60,928 nucleotides of DNA, from NCBI GenBank assembly GCA_017617935.1, contig JAFZVF010000100.1, positions 1 through 60,928 on the forward strand. Direction: 5' to 3'. The notes beneath the pieces are model-generated. The model did not search any database. It worked only from the letters and a program-made list of their open reading frames with translations, and was not told the DNA's origin. The stretch comes from Clostridiales bacterium (GTDB lineage: Bacteria > Bacillota > Clostridia > Saccharofermentanales > Saccharofermentanaceae). The position numbers and the translations under genes were made by a program. This document shows positions 23,857 through 32,220 of the stretch, one piece after another (the first letter of the stretch is position 1; every line of letters begins with the position of its first letter).

Positions 23857-26579
23857 AAGGCATTTTAAGATATCTTTTCCAGCCGTCGAAAAATGACCGC
23901 GAGGCGATTAAGTCTGCTTATTACGAGTCCGTCGGACCAACGCGCGTCACGATGTTTCTTGCCCTTGCGGCAGCCGTCACTTTCCTGGTACTGACGTTTG
24001 TATATCCTCCGTATTTCGGAGGAACTACGGTCCTCTATCATCAGATCTGCTATATCTGGGTAATCCTGGTAGCCACCATCTGGCTGATCGGCGTCCACAA
24101 CGCAATGAAGGATTATCAGGCCAGATACCGCACCGTCTTTGTGCTTAACCACTTCATGGGAGTTTCGCTCTATCTCTGGGTCGTATCTCTCATGATCGTC
24201 AACAGCATGGCCAGAGGCACCGTTGATACAACGCTCTTCATGACCGTTGCACTGGTAGTTCCGCTCTGCGTGTATCTGAACCCGATCGTATACGTCGTGA
24301 TCGCGGTCATATCAAACGTCGGAGTCATCTCGTTCCTTTACTACATGGTCTCAAAGGGATCCATCGAACCAAACGAGATGGCGAACTTCCTTATCTTCTC
24401 GGTATTCCAGGTCGTAATGGGTCTCATAATGTCCTATACGAGGTTCAGGCTGAACGAACAGCTCGTTACCGCGGAGAAGCAGCGTAGAGAGATCTACATG
24501 CTCAACAAGTCGCAGACGAGCTTCTTCTCCAACATGAGCCATGAGATCAGGACTCCCATCAATACAATCATTGGCCTCAACGAGATGATCCTCCGAGAGG
24601 ACGTCAGTGAGGAAGTCATTGAGGACGCAGTCAACATAAAGGCTGCAGGCAAACTCCTCCTTAACCTCATCAACGACATCCTCGACATGAGCAAGTTCCA
24701 GTCGGGAAGCATGCAGCTCCTGATCGAACCGTATCACACGGGGGACATGCTCTCTGACATCGTCGGAATGCTCTGGATCAGGGCCAAGGACAAGAAGCTT
24801 GAATTCAACGTGGACGTGTCTCCAGACATTCCTGCGGAGCTTATCGGCGACGAAGTAAGGATCAAGCAGATCCTGATCAACGTCATCAACAACGCCATAA
24901 AATACACGAAGGAAGGTTCCGTTTCCCTGACCGTCCAGTGTGAGAAGACCGACGAAAAGACCTGCAACATGATCTACATGGTCTCCGATACGGGCATCGG
25001 CATCAAGTCGGAAGACATCCCGTACCTGTTCTCCGCGTTCAAGAGAGTCGATGAGACTGCCACCAAGCACATCGAAGGAACCGGTCTGGGCCTTTCGATC
25101 GTCAAGCAGCTCGTTGACATAATGGGCGGAAAGATCACCGTCAACAGCATCTACAAGAAGGGTTCCACCTTCATCATAGAGATTCCCCAAAGGATCGAAC
25201 GCCAGGGATCCGTTGGCTCGTATGATTTCACCAAGTCCGGAAAAGCCGAAAAGAGAAAGGGCTATACCCCCAAGTTTGAAGCTCCCGAGGCAAGGATCCT
25301 GGTCGTTGACGACAACGAGGCCAACCTCATGGTCGTAAGAAAGCTCCTGCGTGACACGAAGGTTCGCGTCGATACCGCCACGAGCGGCGCCGAGGCCTTG
25401 AGAAAGACCCTCAACATCAAATACAACGTCATCTTCATGGACCACCTCATGCCTGAAATGGACGGCATTGAGTGCAGAAGAAAGATAAAGGAACAGACGG
25501 GAGGAAGATGCCGCGACACGGCGATAGTCATCCTTACCGCTAATGCCGATGAAGAGAACAGGGCGCTCTATGCCCGAGAAAACTTCGACGGCTACCTGTC
25601 GAAGCCTGTAAGCGGCGACGCTTTGGAAAACGAGCTTTATGCGCATCTTCCGAAGGAGATCGTCCACATTACGGGCAAGAAGAGCGAGATCGCTGAAGAG
25701 TCCATCTCCTGGATGAGCGGCGCAAAGAAGCGTAAGAGCATCGTGATCACCACGGAGAGCGTTGCCGACCTTTCGCCCGAGCTCATCGAAAAATACGGCA
25801 TTGCGGTCATTCCGCACAAGGTCCGCACGGACGAGGGACTCTTCAAGGACGGCAAGGAGATAGAGACCCTGGGCGTCCTCAAGTACATGGAAAACCCGAA
25901 AAACAGCGTTCTCCCGGAAGGCCCGACGGTCAGGGAGGTCGAAGAGTTCTTCGCAAAGCAGCTGTCCTACGCAAACAACGTCATCCACATTTCGATCTCG
26001 AGCAAGATCGAGCACAGCGGTTACCAGCCGTCGCTTGAGGCGTCAAAGTCGTTCGACAACGTATTCATCATCGATTCGGGACACGTTTCGAGCGGTCAGG
26101 GCCTCATGGCGGTCATCGCTGCGAAAATGGTTGAAGAGGGACTCTCTGCTGAAGAGATCGTCAAGGAACTCGAAGTCTATAAGAAGAAGATCCATACGAG
26201 CTTCATCGTTGACAACCTTGACTTCCTCGCACGCGCGGGCCAGGTCGGAAACGGCATAGCAAATGTCGTCAAGTCGCTTATGGGACGCCCCGTATTAAGG
26301 CTGCGCAACGGCGTCATGGGCGTTGGAATGACTTATTTCGGTGCCAGGGAGATAGCCTGGAAGGCATACATCAACTCCGTACTGACGCATACCGCCAAGA
26401 TCGACACGAGCATTCTTTTCGTGACCTACGTCGGCATCAGCAAGCGCGACACGGACTGGATCAGGGAGCAGATCGAGAAATACCAGCATTTCGACGAGAT
26501 CTACTTCAAGCAGGCTTCGCCGGCGGTTTCGGTCAACTGCGGTCCGGGCACTTTCGGTCTGTTGTTTGTAGAGAAATAA
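23853..26579 (+). CDS. Hybrid histidine kinase fused to a DegV (fatty-acid-binding) domain
   Basis: This is a 908-residue chain. Residues about 25-205 hold six membrane helices. HisKA is FSNMSHEIRTPINTIIG (His 230); HATPase has DTGIGI and GTGLGLSIV; REC (about 475-600) has Asp 530 in FMDHLMPEMDG. From about 628 to the end is a complete DegV-family domain: ITTESVADLSPELIEKYGI, HISISSKIEHSGYQPSLEA, IDSGHVSSGQGLM, FIVDNLDFLARAGQVGNG and CGPGTFGLLF. Free-standing DegV/FakB proteins bind a fatty acid and present it to the kinase FakA. Here the domain sits as the output or sensor end of a kinase. It overlaps the previous gene by 4 nt and is followed by a strong terminator. No frameshift or stop separates the parts. 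Confidence 0.92.
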   Translation: MKGILRYLFQPSKNDREAIKSAYYESVGPTRVTMFLALAAAVTFLVLTFVYPPYFGGTTVLYHQICYIWVILVATIWLIGVHNAMKDYQARYRTVFVLNHFMGVSLYLWVVSLMIVNSMARGTVDTTLFMTVALVVPLCVYLNPIVYVVIAVISNVGVISFLYYMVSKGSIEPNEMANFLIFSVFQVVMGLIMSYTRFRLNEQLVTAEKQRREIYMLNKSQTSFFSNMSHEIRTPINTIIGLNEMILREDVSEEVIEDAVNIKAAGKLLLNLINDILDMSKFQSGSMQLLIEPYHTGDMLSDIVGMLWIRAKDKKLEFNVDVSPDIPAELIGDEVRIKQILINVINNAIKYTKEGSVSLTVQCEKTDEKTCNMIYMVSDTGIGIKSEDIPYLFSAFKRVDETATKHIEGTGLGLSIVKQLVDIMGGKITVNSIYKKGSTFIIEIPQRIERQGSVGSYDFTKSGKAEKRKGYTPKFEAPEARILVVDDNEANLMVVRKLLRDTKVRVDTATSGAEALRKTLNIKYNVIFMDHLMPEMDGIECRRKIKEQTGGRCRDTAIVILTANADEENRALYARENFDGYLSKPVSGDALENELYAHLPKEIVHITGKKSEIAEESISWMSGAKKRKSIVITTESVADLSPELIEKYGIAVIPHKVRTDEGLFKDGKEIETLGVLKYMENPKNSVLPEGPTVREVEEFFAKQLSYANNVIHISISSKIEHSGYQPSLEASKSFDNVFIIDSGHVSSGQGLMAVIAAKMVEEGLSAEEIVKELEVYKKKIHTSFIVDNLDFLARAGQVGNGIANVVKSLMGRPVLRLRNGVMGVGMTYFGAREIAWKAYINSVLTHTAKIDTSILFVTYVGISKRDTDWIREQIEKYQHFDEIYFKQASPAVSVNCGPGTFGLLFVEK

Positions 26580-26601
26580 CCGGTAGGCAAACGCAAATTA
26601 A

Positions 26602-26639
26602 AAGAGACATTCCGCTTTAAGGAGTGTCTCTTGTTTTTT
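26602..26639. terminator. Terminator of the signalling operon
   Basis: AAGAGACATTCC (26602-26613) pairs with GGAGTGTCTCTT (26621-26632) with one wobble, followed by GTTTTTT. The facing minus-strand RNA methyltransferase gene stops at 26638, so the hairpin may serve both sides. Confidence 0.88.
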
Positions 26640-27483
26640 ACTTCATCAGTTCCCAGAAGCTTATTGCGCTGGCGGCCGCGACGTTCAGCGAGTCAACGCC
26701 GTGGAACATCGGGATCATGACGCGGTAATCGCAAGCTGCTATGACCTCTTTTGGAAGCCCCGTTCCTTCGGTTCCCAAGACGACGGCGAGCTTCTCGTTT
26801 GAGCGGATCTCATCGTTGTCAACGCTTGTAGAATCTTCGGTCAGTGCCATCGCCACCGTTTTGAAGCCGTAGGACTGCAAAGTCCTTATAAGGGTGATCC
26901 CCTCGGATTCTTCTCTTGAAGCCTTGGTCCAGGGTATCTGGAAAACGGTTCCCATGCTGACCCTGGCGGAACGCCTTGTAAGCGGGTCAACGGAAGGCGA
27001 GGTAAGAAGGGCCCCGTCCATTCCGAGAGCTGCGGCACAGCGGATTATCGCGCCCACGTTGGTGGGATTGACGACGTCGTAAAGCACGGTGATGCGCTTT
27101 TTATCTTGGCAGAATTCTTCGACCGGGAGCTCCGGCTTTCTTCTCATGGTCATCCAGAGTCCGCGGACCAGATTGTAGCCCGTAAGGTTTATGACGACGT
27201 CCCTTTTTGCGGTATATACGGGGATCGTTTCAAGCTTTTCCTTACCCCAGAACCTTTCGATCGCTTCAAATACGGGCTCTGCCTCAACCTTCATGCGGCC
27301 CGTCTCGACGAGCATTTCGAGCGGCTCGTAGCCGGCCTCGAGCGCGCGGAGGACCACGCTGGCGCTTTCGGCAAGGAATATGCCGATCTCCGGATCGAAG
27401 TATCTGTAAAGCTGTGCTTCGGAGAGCCTTGCGAAAACGTCAAGGTCCGGGGAATTCAGGTCTGTTATCTCTATCAGATTCAT
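26638..27483 (-). CDS. SpoU/TrmH-family RNA 2'-O-ribose methyltransferase
   Basis: The 281 residues have an N-terminal substrate-binding part and a C-terminal SPOUT knot. Family motifs are VNPTNVGAIIRCAAALGMD, VVLGTEGTGLP, and the final MIPMFHGVDSLNVAAASAIS, which bind S-adenosylmethionine. Such enzymes methylate the 2'-OH of rRNA or tRNA; the exact site is not readable here. An ATG at 27483 is chosen; a GTG at 27501 in the same frame would add six residues, and neither has a clear ribosome site. It runs towards the kinase operon's terminator. Confidence 0.85.
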   Translation of the reverse strand: MNLIEITDLNSPDLDVFARLSEAQLYRYFDPEIGIFLAESASVVLRALEAGYEPLEMLVETGRMKVEAEPVFEAIERFWGKEKLETIPVYTAKRDVVINLTGYNLVRGLWMTMRRKPELPVEEFCQDKKRITVLYDVVNPTNVGAIIRCAAALGMDGALLTSPSVDPLTRRSARVSMGTVFQIPWTKASREESEGITLIRTLQSYGFKTVAMALTEDSTSVDNDEIRSNEKLAVVLGTEGTGLPKEVIAACDYRVMIPMFHGVDSLNVAAASAISFWELMK

Positions 27484-27511
27484 AGCGTTATGGTATCGCA
27501 CGGTGAATAAA

Positions 27512-27541
27512 TTGTCATTATATTTATTAATATTGTATAAT
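27512..27541 (+). promoter_or_regulatory. Promoter of the flippase gene
   Basis: TTGTCA (27512-27517), 18-nt spacer, perfect -10 TATAAT (27536-27541). It lies 47 nt before the ATG. Confidence 0.7.
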
Positions 27542-27587
27542 CTCGAAATGAGTTACGAGCCGAAAAGGCTTATCGATCAGGAGAAAA

Positions 27588-28904
27588 ATGCGCAAATACT
27601 TGGATAAAATCAAAAAGCTGGTGAAAACCGGACTCTTCCACATAATGGGTGCGACGTCAATTAATAAGATCATCGCCTTTTTGTCGAGCATCATCCTGGT
27701 CAAGATAATCAGCAAGTACAATTACGGCATATTCTCCAGCGCCTTCAACGTATTTTCGATCGCCATACTGTTCAACGGATTCGGCATCTCGAGCGCGACC
27801 TTGTTCTTTGCTTCCGATAAGGAAGAGGAGCTGACAAGGCGTTCAACTTACAAGTTCGCGATCAGATACGGATTCCTGATCAACACGCTGATCAGTTTGG
27901 CGATCTTCTGCTACGCCTGCTGGGCCCCTCTCGGAATGGAAGAGACAAGGCCTTATATCTTAAGTCTTGCACCCATGCCCATGATCTATTTCTTCACGGA
28001 CTACTTCGCGATAGTCTTGAGGACCAGGAAGGAAAACAAGCGCTATGCATTGCTCTTGAACGTGAATTCGATCTCTTATCTGATACTTGCTTCGGTCGGA
28101 AGCTGGCTCTACGGCATCGGCGGAACCATCGCGGGAAGATACGTCTCCTATGCGATCACCGCCGTCATGGGCTTCATATTCACAAGAAAGTTCGTGCCTT
28201 TGCGAAAGGGCGATCCCGTAACTGCGGAAAGAAGAAAGCGCATCCTGAAGTATGCTTTTTTCAGCGGCGGCGTTACGGCACTGAACACGATCCTTTACAG
28301 GATCGACATCTTCCTGATCTCCGCGCTGGTCGCGGATGCTCCTTTGCTTGCAACTTACAAGGTGGCGGCATTGGTCCCTGAGAACCTGAACTTCATCCCC
28401 GCAAGCGTACTAGTCGTATTCCTGCCTTTGTTCATCGAGCACTCGGAGGACAAGAAGTGGGTCGTCAAGAACGCTAAGAAGCTCTTCCTGGCGATGGCGG
28501 CGCTGTGCGGAACCATATCTCTTTTGATGTTCATCTTTGCAGGGTTTGCCATCAGGATCTTATGGGGTGAGCAGTACATGGACGGCGTGCCCGTGTTCAG
28601 GGTCTTGGCCATCAGCTTCTTTTTCCTTGGAACTTTCCGCAGCACCAGCACGAACATTTTGCAGGCGCTTGGAAAGGTCAGGTTCAACCTGTGCGTCAGC
28701 GTGGTGGCTGCCATCTCGAACTTCATCCTCGATTACTTCTTCATTAAGATTTACGGAATCATGGGCGCCGCGGTCGCAACGCTGCTCGTTACCGTAATAG
28801 CTTCGATCCTGTCGTTCCCGTACCTTTTGAAGTCGCTCAGAGACATCGACAAAGGCGGCAAACCTGCGGTAACGGCACAAGTGGAAAGCCCGGAAGAAAC
28901 ATAG
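27588..28904 (+). CDS. Oligosaccharide flippase (MOP/polysaccharide biosynthesis family)
   Basis: The 438 residues are mostly hydrophobic with about 12 membrane helices. The N-terminal GATSINKIIAFLSSIILVKI and the LFNGFGISSATLFFAS segment are typical of Wzx-like exporters, which move lipid-linked saccharides across the membrane. The second half has DIFLISALVADAPLLATYKV, as in that family. No glycosyltransferase sits beside it, so its substrate is open; the nearest sugar-related genes are those of the XrtG cassette 8 kb away. GATCAGGAG is the ribosome site. Confidence 0.82.
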   Translation: MRKYLDKIKKLVKTGLFHIMGATSINKIIAFLSSIILVKIISKYNYGIFSSAFNVFSIAILFNGFGISSATLFFASDKEEELTRRSTYKFAIRYGFLINTLISLAIFCYACWAPLGMEETRPYILSLAPMPMIYFFTDYFAIVLRTRKENKRYALLLNVNSISYLILASVGSWLYGIGGTIAGRYVSYAITAVMGFIFTRKFVPLRKGDPVTAERRKRILKYAFFSGGVTALNTILYRIDIFLISALVADAPLLATYKVAALVPENLNFIPASVLVVFLPLFIEHSEDKKWVVKNAKKLFLAMAALCGTISLLMFIFAGFAIRILWGEQYMDGVPVFRVLAISFFFLGTFRSTSTNILQALGKVRFNLCVSVVAAISNFILDYFFIKIYGIMGAAVATLLVTVIASILSFPYLLKSLRDIDKGGKPAVTAQVESPEET

Positions 28905-28961
28905 TGGTAGAATAATACCATCAGACCCGTAGGCAGAAGCCTTTATGGAGAGCAACACGTA

Positions 28962-30737
28962 ATGAAGAAAACAAAGATAGCGATAACATTCATCCTTCTC
29001 ACGGCGCTGGCTTTTGCCGCGTGTTCCTGCAAGGACAAGGGCGCCCAGCTTAACGAGACGAAGGTTCCGATAATAGTCACGAACACTTCTGAAACCTCTG
29101 AAACGGATGCTTCGCAAACGCCTGCGGAAAGCGAAGGGGAACCCGTAAAAAAGAACAAGGACATCGTCATACTGGCCACGAGCGACGTGCACTGCTGCCC
29201 TCAGAAAGGCTTTGGTTATGCAGGCCTCTACCGCATAAGGGAAAAGTTCCTCAAGGAAGGATGCGAAGTCATCCTTGTTGATGACGGTGACGAGTTCGAA
29301 GGCCACGGAGAGCTTTTCGGAACGGTGACCCAGGGCGAGCAGGTCCTTGAGCTGATGAACAAGATGGGCTACGATCTGGCGATCCCCGGCAATCACGATT
29401 TCAACTACGGACCTGACAGGTTGATCGAACTTGCCTCGAAGGCAAACCACACTTATCTTTCCTGCAACATCTCCAAAAACGGCAAACTTATTTTCCAACC
29501 TTACGTGATCAAGGAAGTAGCGGGAAAGAAGATCGCCTTCATCGGCGCCACGACGCCGAGGACCATGGGCGTTTACTCCTCCACGAGCCTTTTCCAGGAC
29601 GATGACGGAAAGACGATCTACAATTTCAAGAACGGAAACAAATCCAAGAAGCTGATCGACACGATCCAGGCTTACGTTGACGCCGTAAGGGCGCAAGGCG
29701 TGGATTACGTCATCCTCATGACCCACTTAGGCCAGGCGAAGAAATACAAGGACTACGAGAACGTTTCATACTTCATCCGCAATACGCACGGCATAGACGT
29801 GTTTTTAGACGGCCACAGCCACGATTACAAGAAGTACGAGTTCGTCAACACCGAAGGCAAGATAGTTCCGAGGATCGGAATGGGAAGCAAGTTCAGCCGC
29901 ATCGGTTACGTGCGCATTTCGGGTGAAGACGGTTCCATGAAGGTCGGAATATTCAATTGGACTAGCGGTGCCGTCAGCGCAGCCGAACTCTTCGGCATCG
30001 AGAACGAGATGTCTGAAGAAACCGACAAGGCTTTGGAAAAATACAATGACGTCTTCTATAAGAAGGGCGGAAACATCGAGTATCCCCTCATGATCAACGA
30101 TCCGGTCAAGCAGACTGCCGAAGGAAATCCTTATAAGAACATCTCCAGAGTTGAGACCAACCTCGGAGATCTCGTGGCCGACGCCTTCAGGATCTCCACG
30201 GGAGCCGACGTCGCGATCGTTCCGGCAGACAAATTCAATGAAGCGCTCGGTCCGGGCGAGTTTTCCATGCGCGACTGCTACATGGCACTCCCTTCGTCGA
30301 AGAAGATCTGCGTCGTTCAGGCAACGGGACAGCAGATCCTCGACGCGCTCGAATGGAGCTGCCGTTCGTACCCCAACGCGAATTCGGGATTCCTTCAGGT
30401 GTCCGGCGTGACCTTCAAGGTCAAAAAGAAGCAGGAACATACGATCAAGACCAAGCGCGGCAAGTTCGACACTGTCGAAGGAAAGCGCAGGGTTGGAAGC
30501 GTAAAGATAAACGGCGTAGCGCTCGATCCGGAAAAGACTTACAAGGTGGCTTCTTATATTGGCCTCATAAGAGATGCCAATTACGGATACACGATGTTCA
30601 TGAGCTGCAAGAGGCTTTCGACCGACAGCAGGCTTGATTTCCAGATCCTTTATGACTACATCATGGTGAACCTCAAGGGAACGGTCGGCTCGGCATACAT
30701 GAATCCCACGGGCCAGAAGAGGATCACCGCAGTCTGA
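28962..30737 (+). CDS. 5'-nucleotidase/2',3'-cyclic phosphodiesterase-like surface lipoprotein
   Basis: The 591 residues start with a lipoprotein signal ending ALAFAA|C (Cys 21) and an acidic Ser/Thr linker. A calcineurin-like metallophosphatase domain follows, with its five blocks: ATSDVHC, VDDGDEFEG, GNHDFNYG, MTHLGQ and DGHSHDY. A 5'-nucleotidase C-terminal domain (from about residue 365) has NLGDLVADAFRISTGADVAI and a substrate-contact region near SCRSYPNANSGFLQVSG. It should act outside the cell on nucleotides or cyclic nucleotides, salvaging phosphate and nucleosides. It is 57 nt after the flippase and 3 nt before the next lipoprotein gene. Confidence 0.88.
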   Translation: MKKTKIAITFILLTALAFAACSCKDKGAQLNETKVPIIVTNTSETSETDASQTPAESEGEPVKKNKDIVILATSDVHCCPQKGFGYAGLYRIREKFLKEGCEVILVDDGDEFEGHGELFGTVTQGEQVLELMNKMGYDLAIPGNHDFNYGPDRLIELASKANHTYLSCNISKNGKLIFQPYVIKEVAGKKIAFIGATTPRTMGVYSSTSLFQDDDGKTIYNFKNGNKSKKLIDTIQAYVDAVRAQGVDYVILMTHLGQAKKYKDYENVSYFIRNTHGIDVFLDGHSHDYKKYEFVNTEGKIVPRIGMGSKFSRIGYVRISGEDGSMKVGIFNWTSGAVSAAELFGIENEMSEETDKALEKYNDVFYKKGGNIEYPLMINDPVKQTAEGNPYKNISRVETNLGDLVADAFRISTGADVAIVPADKFNEALGPGEFSMRDCYMALPSSKKICVVQATGQQILDALEWSCRSYPNANSGFLQVSGVTFKVKKKQEHTIKTKRGKFDTVEGKRRVGSVKINGVALDPEKTYKVASYIGLIRDANYGYTMFMSCKRLSTDSRLDFQILYDYIMVNLKGTVGSAYMNPTGQKRITAV

Positions 30738-30740
30738 TCA

Positions 30741-31505
30741 ATGAAGTATAATATGCGAATGCTCAAAGGAAAGACGATAACTTCAGCCGTATTGCTCTCG
30801 GCCGCACTCCTTTTGACGGGAGTTTCCGGTTGTGCCGAAAAGCCCGTTGAAACCTCAACTTCAACGGTCCATACGACATGGCAGGAAACTACTGCAACGG
30901 CGTCTGAAACCACTACCGAACAGACAACGGAAACGACTCTTGATCCCGTCATGCTCAGGGAACCCTTCGTAGGCAAGTGGTTAGGCCTTCTCAAGGTCGG
31001 AAAGAGCACCGTTTTCTACACTTTGACGTTTAACGCTGACGGCACGGGCTCACAGGCCTGCTCCGGCAAGACTCAAAACTTCCGCTATGCCGATCCCGAT
31101 ACGGCAAAAAAGACGATCACGGTTACTCCGGATGGCGGCGCGGAATACACGATAAGCTATTACAACGGTGAAAACGCTTCGAACAAGAACTTCACCTTCT
31201 CATCCGGCATGGTCGTCAACTGTGAGGTCCCAAGCGTCGACTGTCTGAGGATAAGGGGGACGGATCCCCAACTTATCGGAACCTGGGTGACGGGGAAGGG
31301 AAAGAAGGCGCAAACGCTTGTGTTCAAAGACGACAATATAATGACGGACAAGAGCGGCAGCGTTCCTTACACGATCGAGCGGACCATCGACGGCAAGCAG
31401 GTCATAAGGCTGCTTAACGGCGACGTAAAATACAAGATCGAGGGAAACGTCCTGACGTTGGATACCAACAACACGGATATCGAGAAGGAATGGACAAAGA
31501 AGTAA
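30741..31505 (+). CDS. Predicted lipoprotein with Thr-rich linker
   Basis: The 254 residues begin with a signal ending LLLTGVSG|C (Cys 31), then a Thr/Ser/Glu linker (about 35-68), and two similar beta-rich units of about 80-90 residues (FVGKWLGLLKVGKSTVFYTLTF and LIGTWVTGKGKKAQTLVFKD). Each starts with G.W and resembles the small 'lipocalin-like' repeats of gut Firmicute lipoproteins. Function unknown. It is 3 nt after the nucleotidase stop, so it is probably cotranscribed. In-frame ATGs at 30753 and 30759 are alternative starts; none has a strong ribosome site. Confidence 0.65.
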   Translation: MKYNMRMLKGKTITSAVLLSAALLLTGVSGCAEKPVETSTSTVHTTWQETTATASETTTEQTTETTLDPVMLREPFVGKWLGLLKVGKSTVFYTLTFNADGTGSQACSGKTQNFRYADPDTAKKTITVTPDGGAEYTISYYNGENASNKNFTFSSGMVVNCEVPSVDCLRIRGTDPQLIGTWVTGKGKKAQTLVFKDDNIMTDKSGSVPYTIERTIDGKQVIRLLNGDVKYKIEGNVLTLDTNNTDIEKEWTKK

Positions 31506-31593
31506 AGCCGTTCATTTGAGGTATTTTAGGCGGATTTTGATTACAACTTGGGATCAAAACTTCATTTAATCTTATATTTTTCGAAAAAGGGTA

Positions 31594-31599
31594 TATAAT
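31594..31599 (+). promoter_or_regulatory. -10 element before the small membrane protein gene
   Basis: A perfect TATAAT lies 48 nt before the start codon in a 141-nt AT-rich gap. No good -35 is visible 17 nt upstream. Confidence 0.4.
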
Positions 31600-31646
31600 T
31601 GTCTGCGTATGCGCGCAAGCGACTTTAATATGAGGATGCTTACTTA

Positions 31647-32207
31647 ATGAAACGAATCATTTTGCTTTTAATCGCACTTTTGGAGGCTGCATGCATCTTT
31701 TTGATCTGCTGGTTCCCTCCGCAGAAGAAGGCTGAGAGCGATTTTCATAACGCATCCATAACCATCACCGGAACCCTTATGCTCACGCTTAACGAAGACA
31801 CCGCGCTTCAGGGCCAGTCGGCGGGCGGCAAGTCACTCGAACTGAAGAAGGGAGACAAGGTCCGCATAAGGCGCCTCACCGAGACCTCCGTCGAGTTCTA
31901 CGGCGATGAGACCAAGGAATACCCGGGTACGCTTCCCGTAACTTCTTTCGCTGAGACAGACAAGATAAACGAACTTCTTGCACCTTCAAGAAGCGCGGAA
32001 GAGTTCAGAAGGGATGACTATCTTGAGAACTGTCTGATCAAGAACGTCGTCGTAAGCGCGGATTTCTTCGCCATCATGGGCGGTCTGTGCCTCCTCGCTT
32101 CCATCAAGCACGAATGGATGGGCTTTGCCCTCAACATCCTTCTTGTTGCGATTTCTGCAGTGATCATCCTTGCACTCAAGGATCAGCTCGCACTGCTGTT
32201 GTTCTGA
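31647..32207 (+). CDS. Three-helix membrane protein of unknown function
   Basis: The 186 residues show an N-terminal helix (about 4-23, IILLLIALLEAACIFLICWF), an outer beta-like stretch (about 30-125: ITITGTLMLTLNEDTALQGQ and GKSLELKKGDKVRIRRLTET), and two C-terminal helices (about 136-182). The outer stretch looks like an SH3-like or small barrel domain. No family is recognised. It is convergent with the esterase gene. Confidence 0.6.
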   Translation: MKRIILLLIALLEAACIFLICWFPPQKKAESDFHNASITITGTLMLTLNEDTALQGQSAGGKSLELKKGDKVRIRRLTETSVEFYGDETKEYPGTLPVTSFAETDKINELLAPSRSAEEFRRDDYLENCLIKNVVVSADFFAIMGGLCLLASIKHEWMGFALNILLVAISAVIILALKDQLALLLF

Positions 32208-32220
32208 TAAAACTCTAATC

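Noticed and set aside
24351..26015. Long (554-codon) open frame on the minus strand opposite the kinase-DegV gene
   Set aside because: It has no recognisable domain or ribosome site and mirrors the codon bias of the real gene; the plus-strand frame has full kinase, receiver and DegV motifs.
28560..29726. 388-codon minus-strand frame spanning the end of the flippase and start of the nucleotidase
   Set aside because: It crosses two well-supported genes and has no coherent domain.
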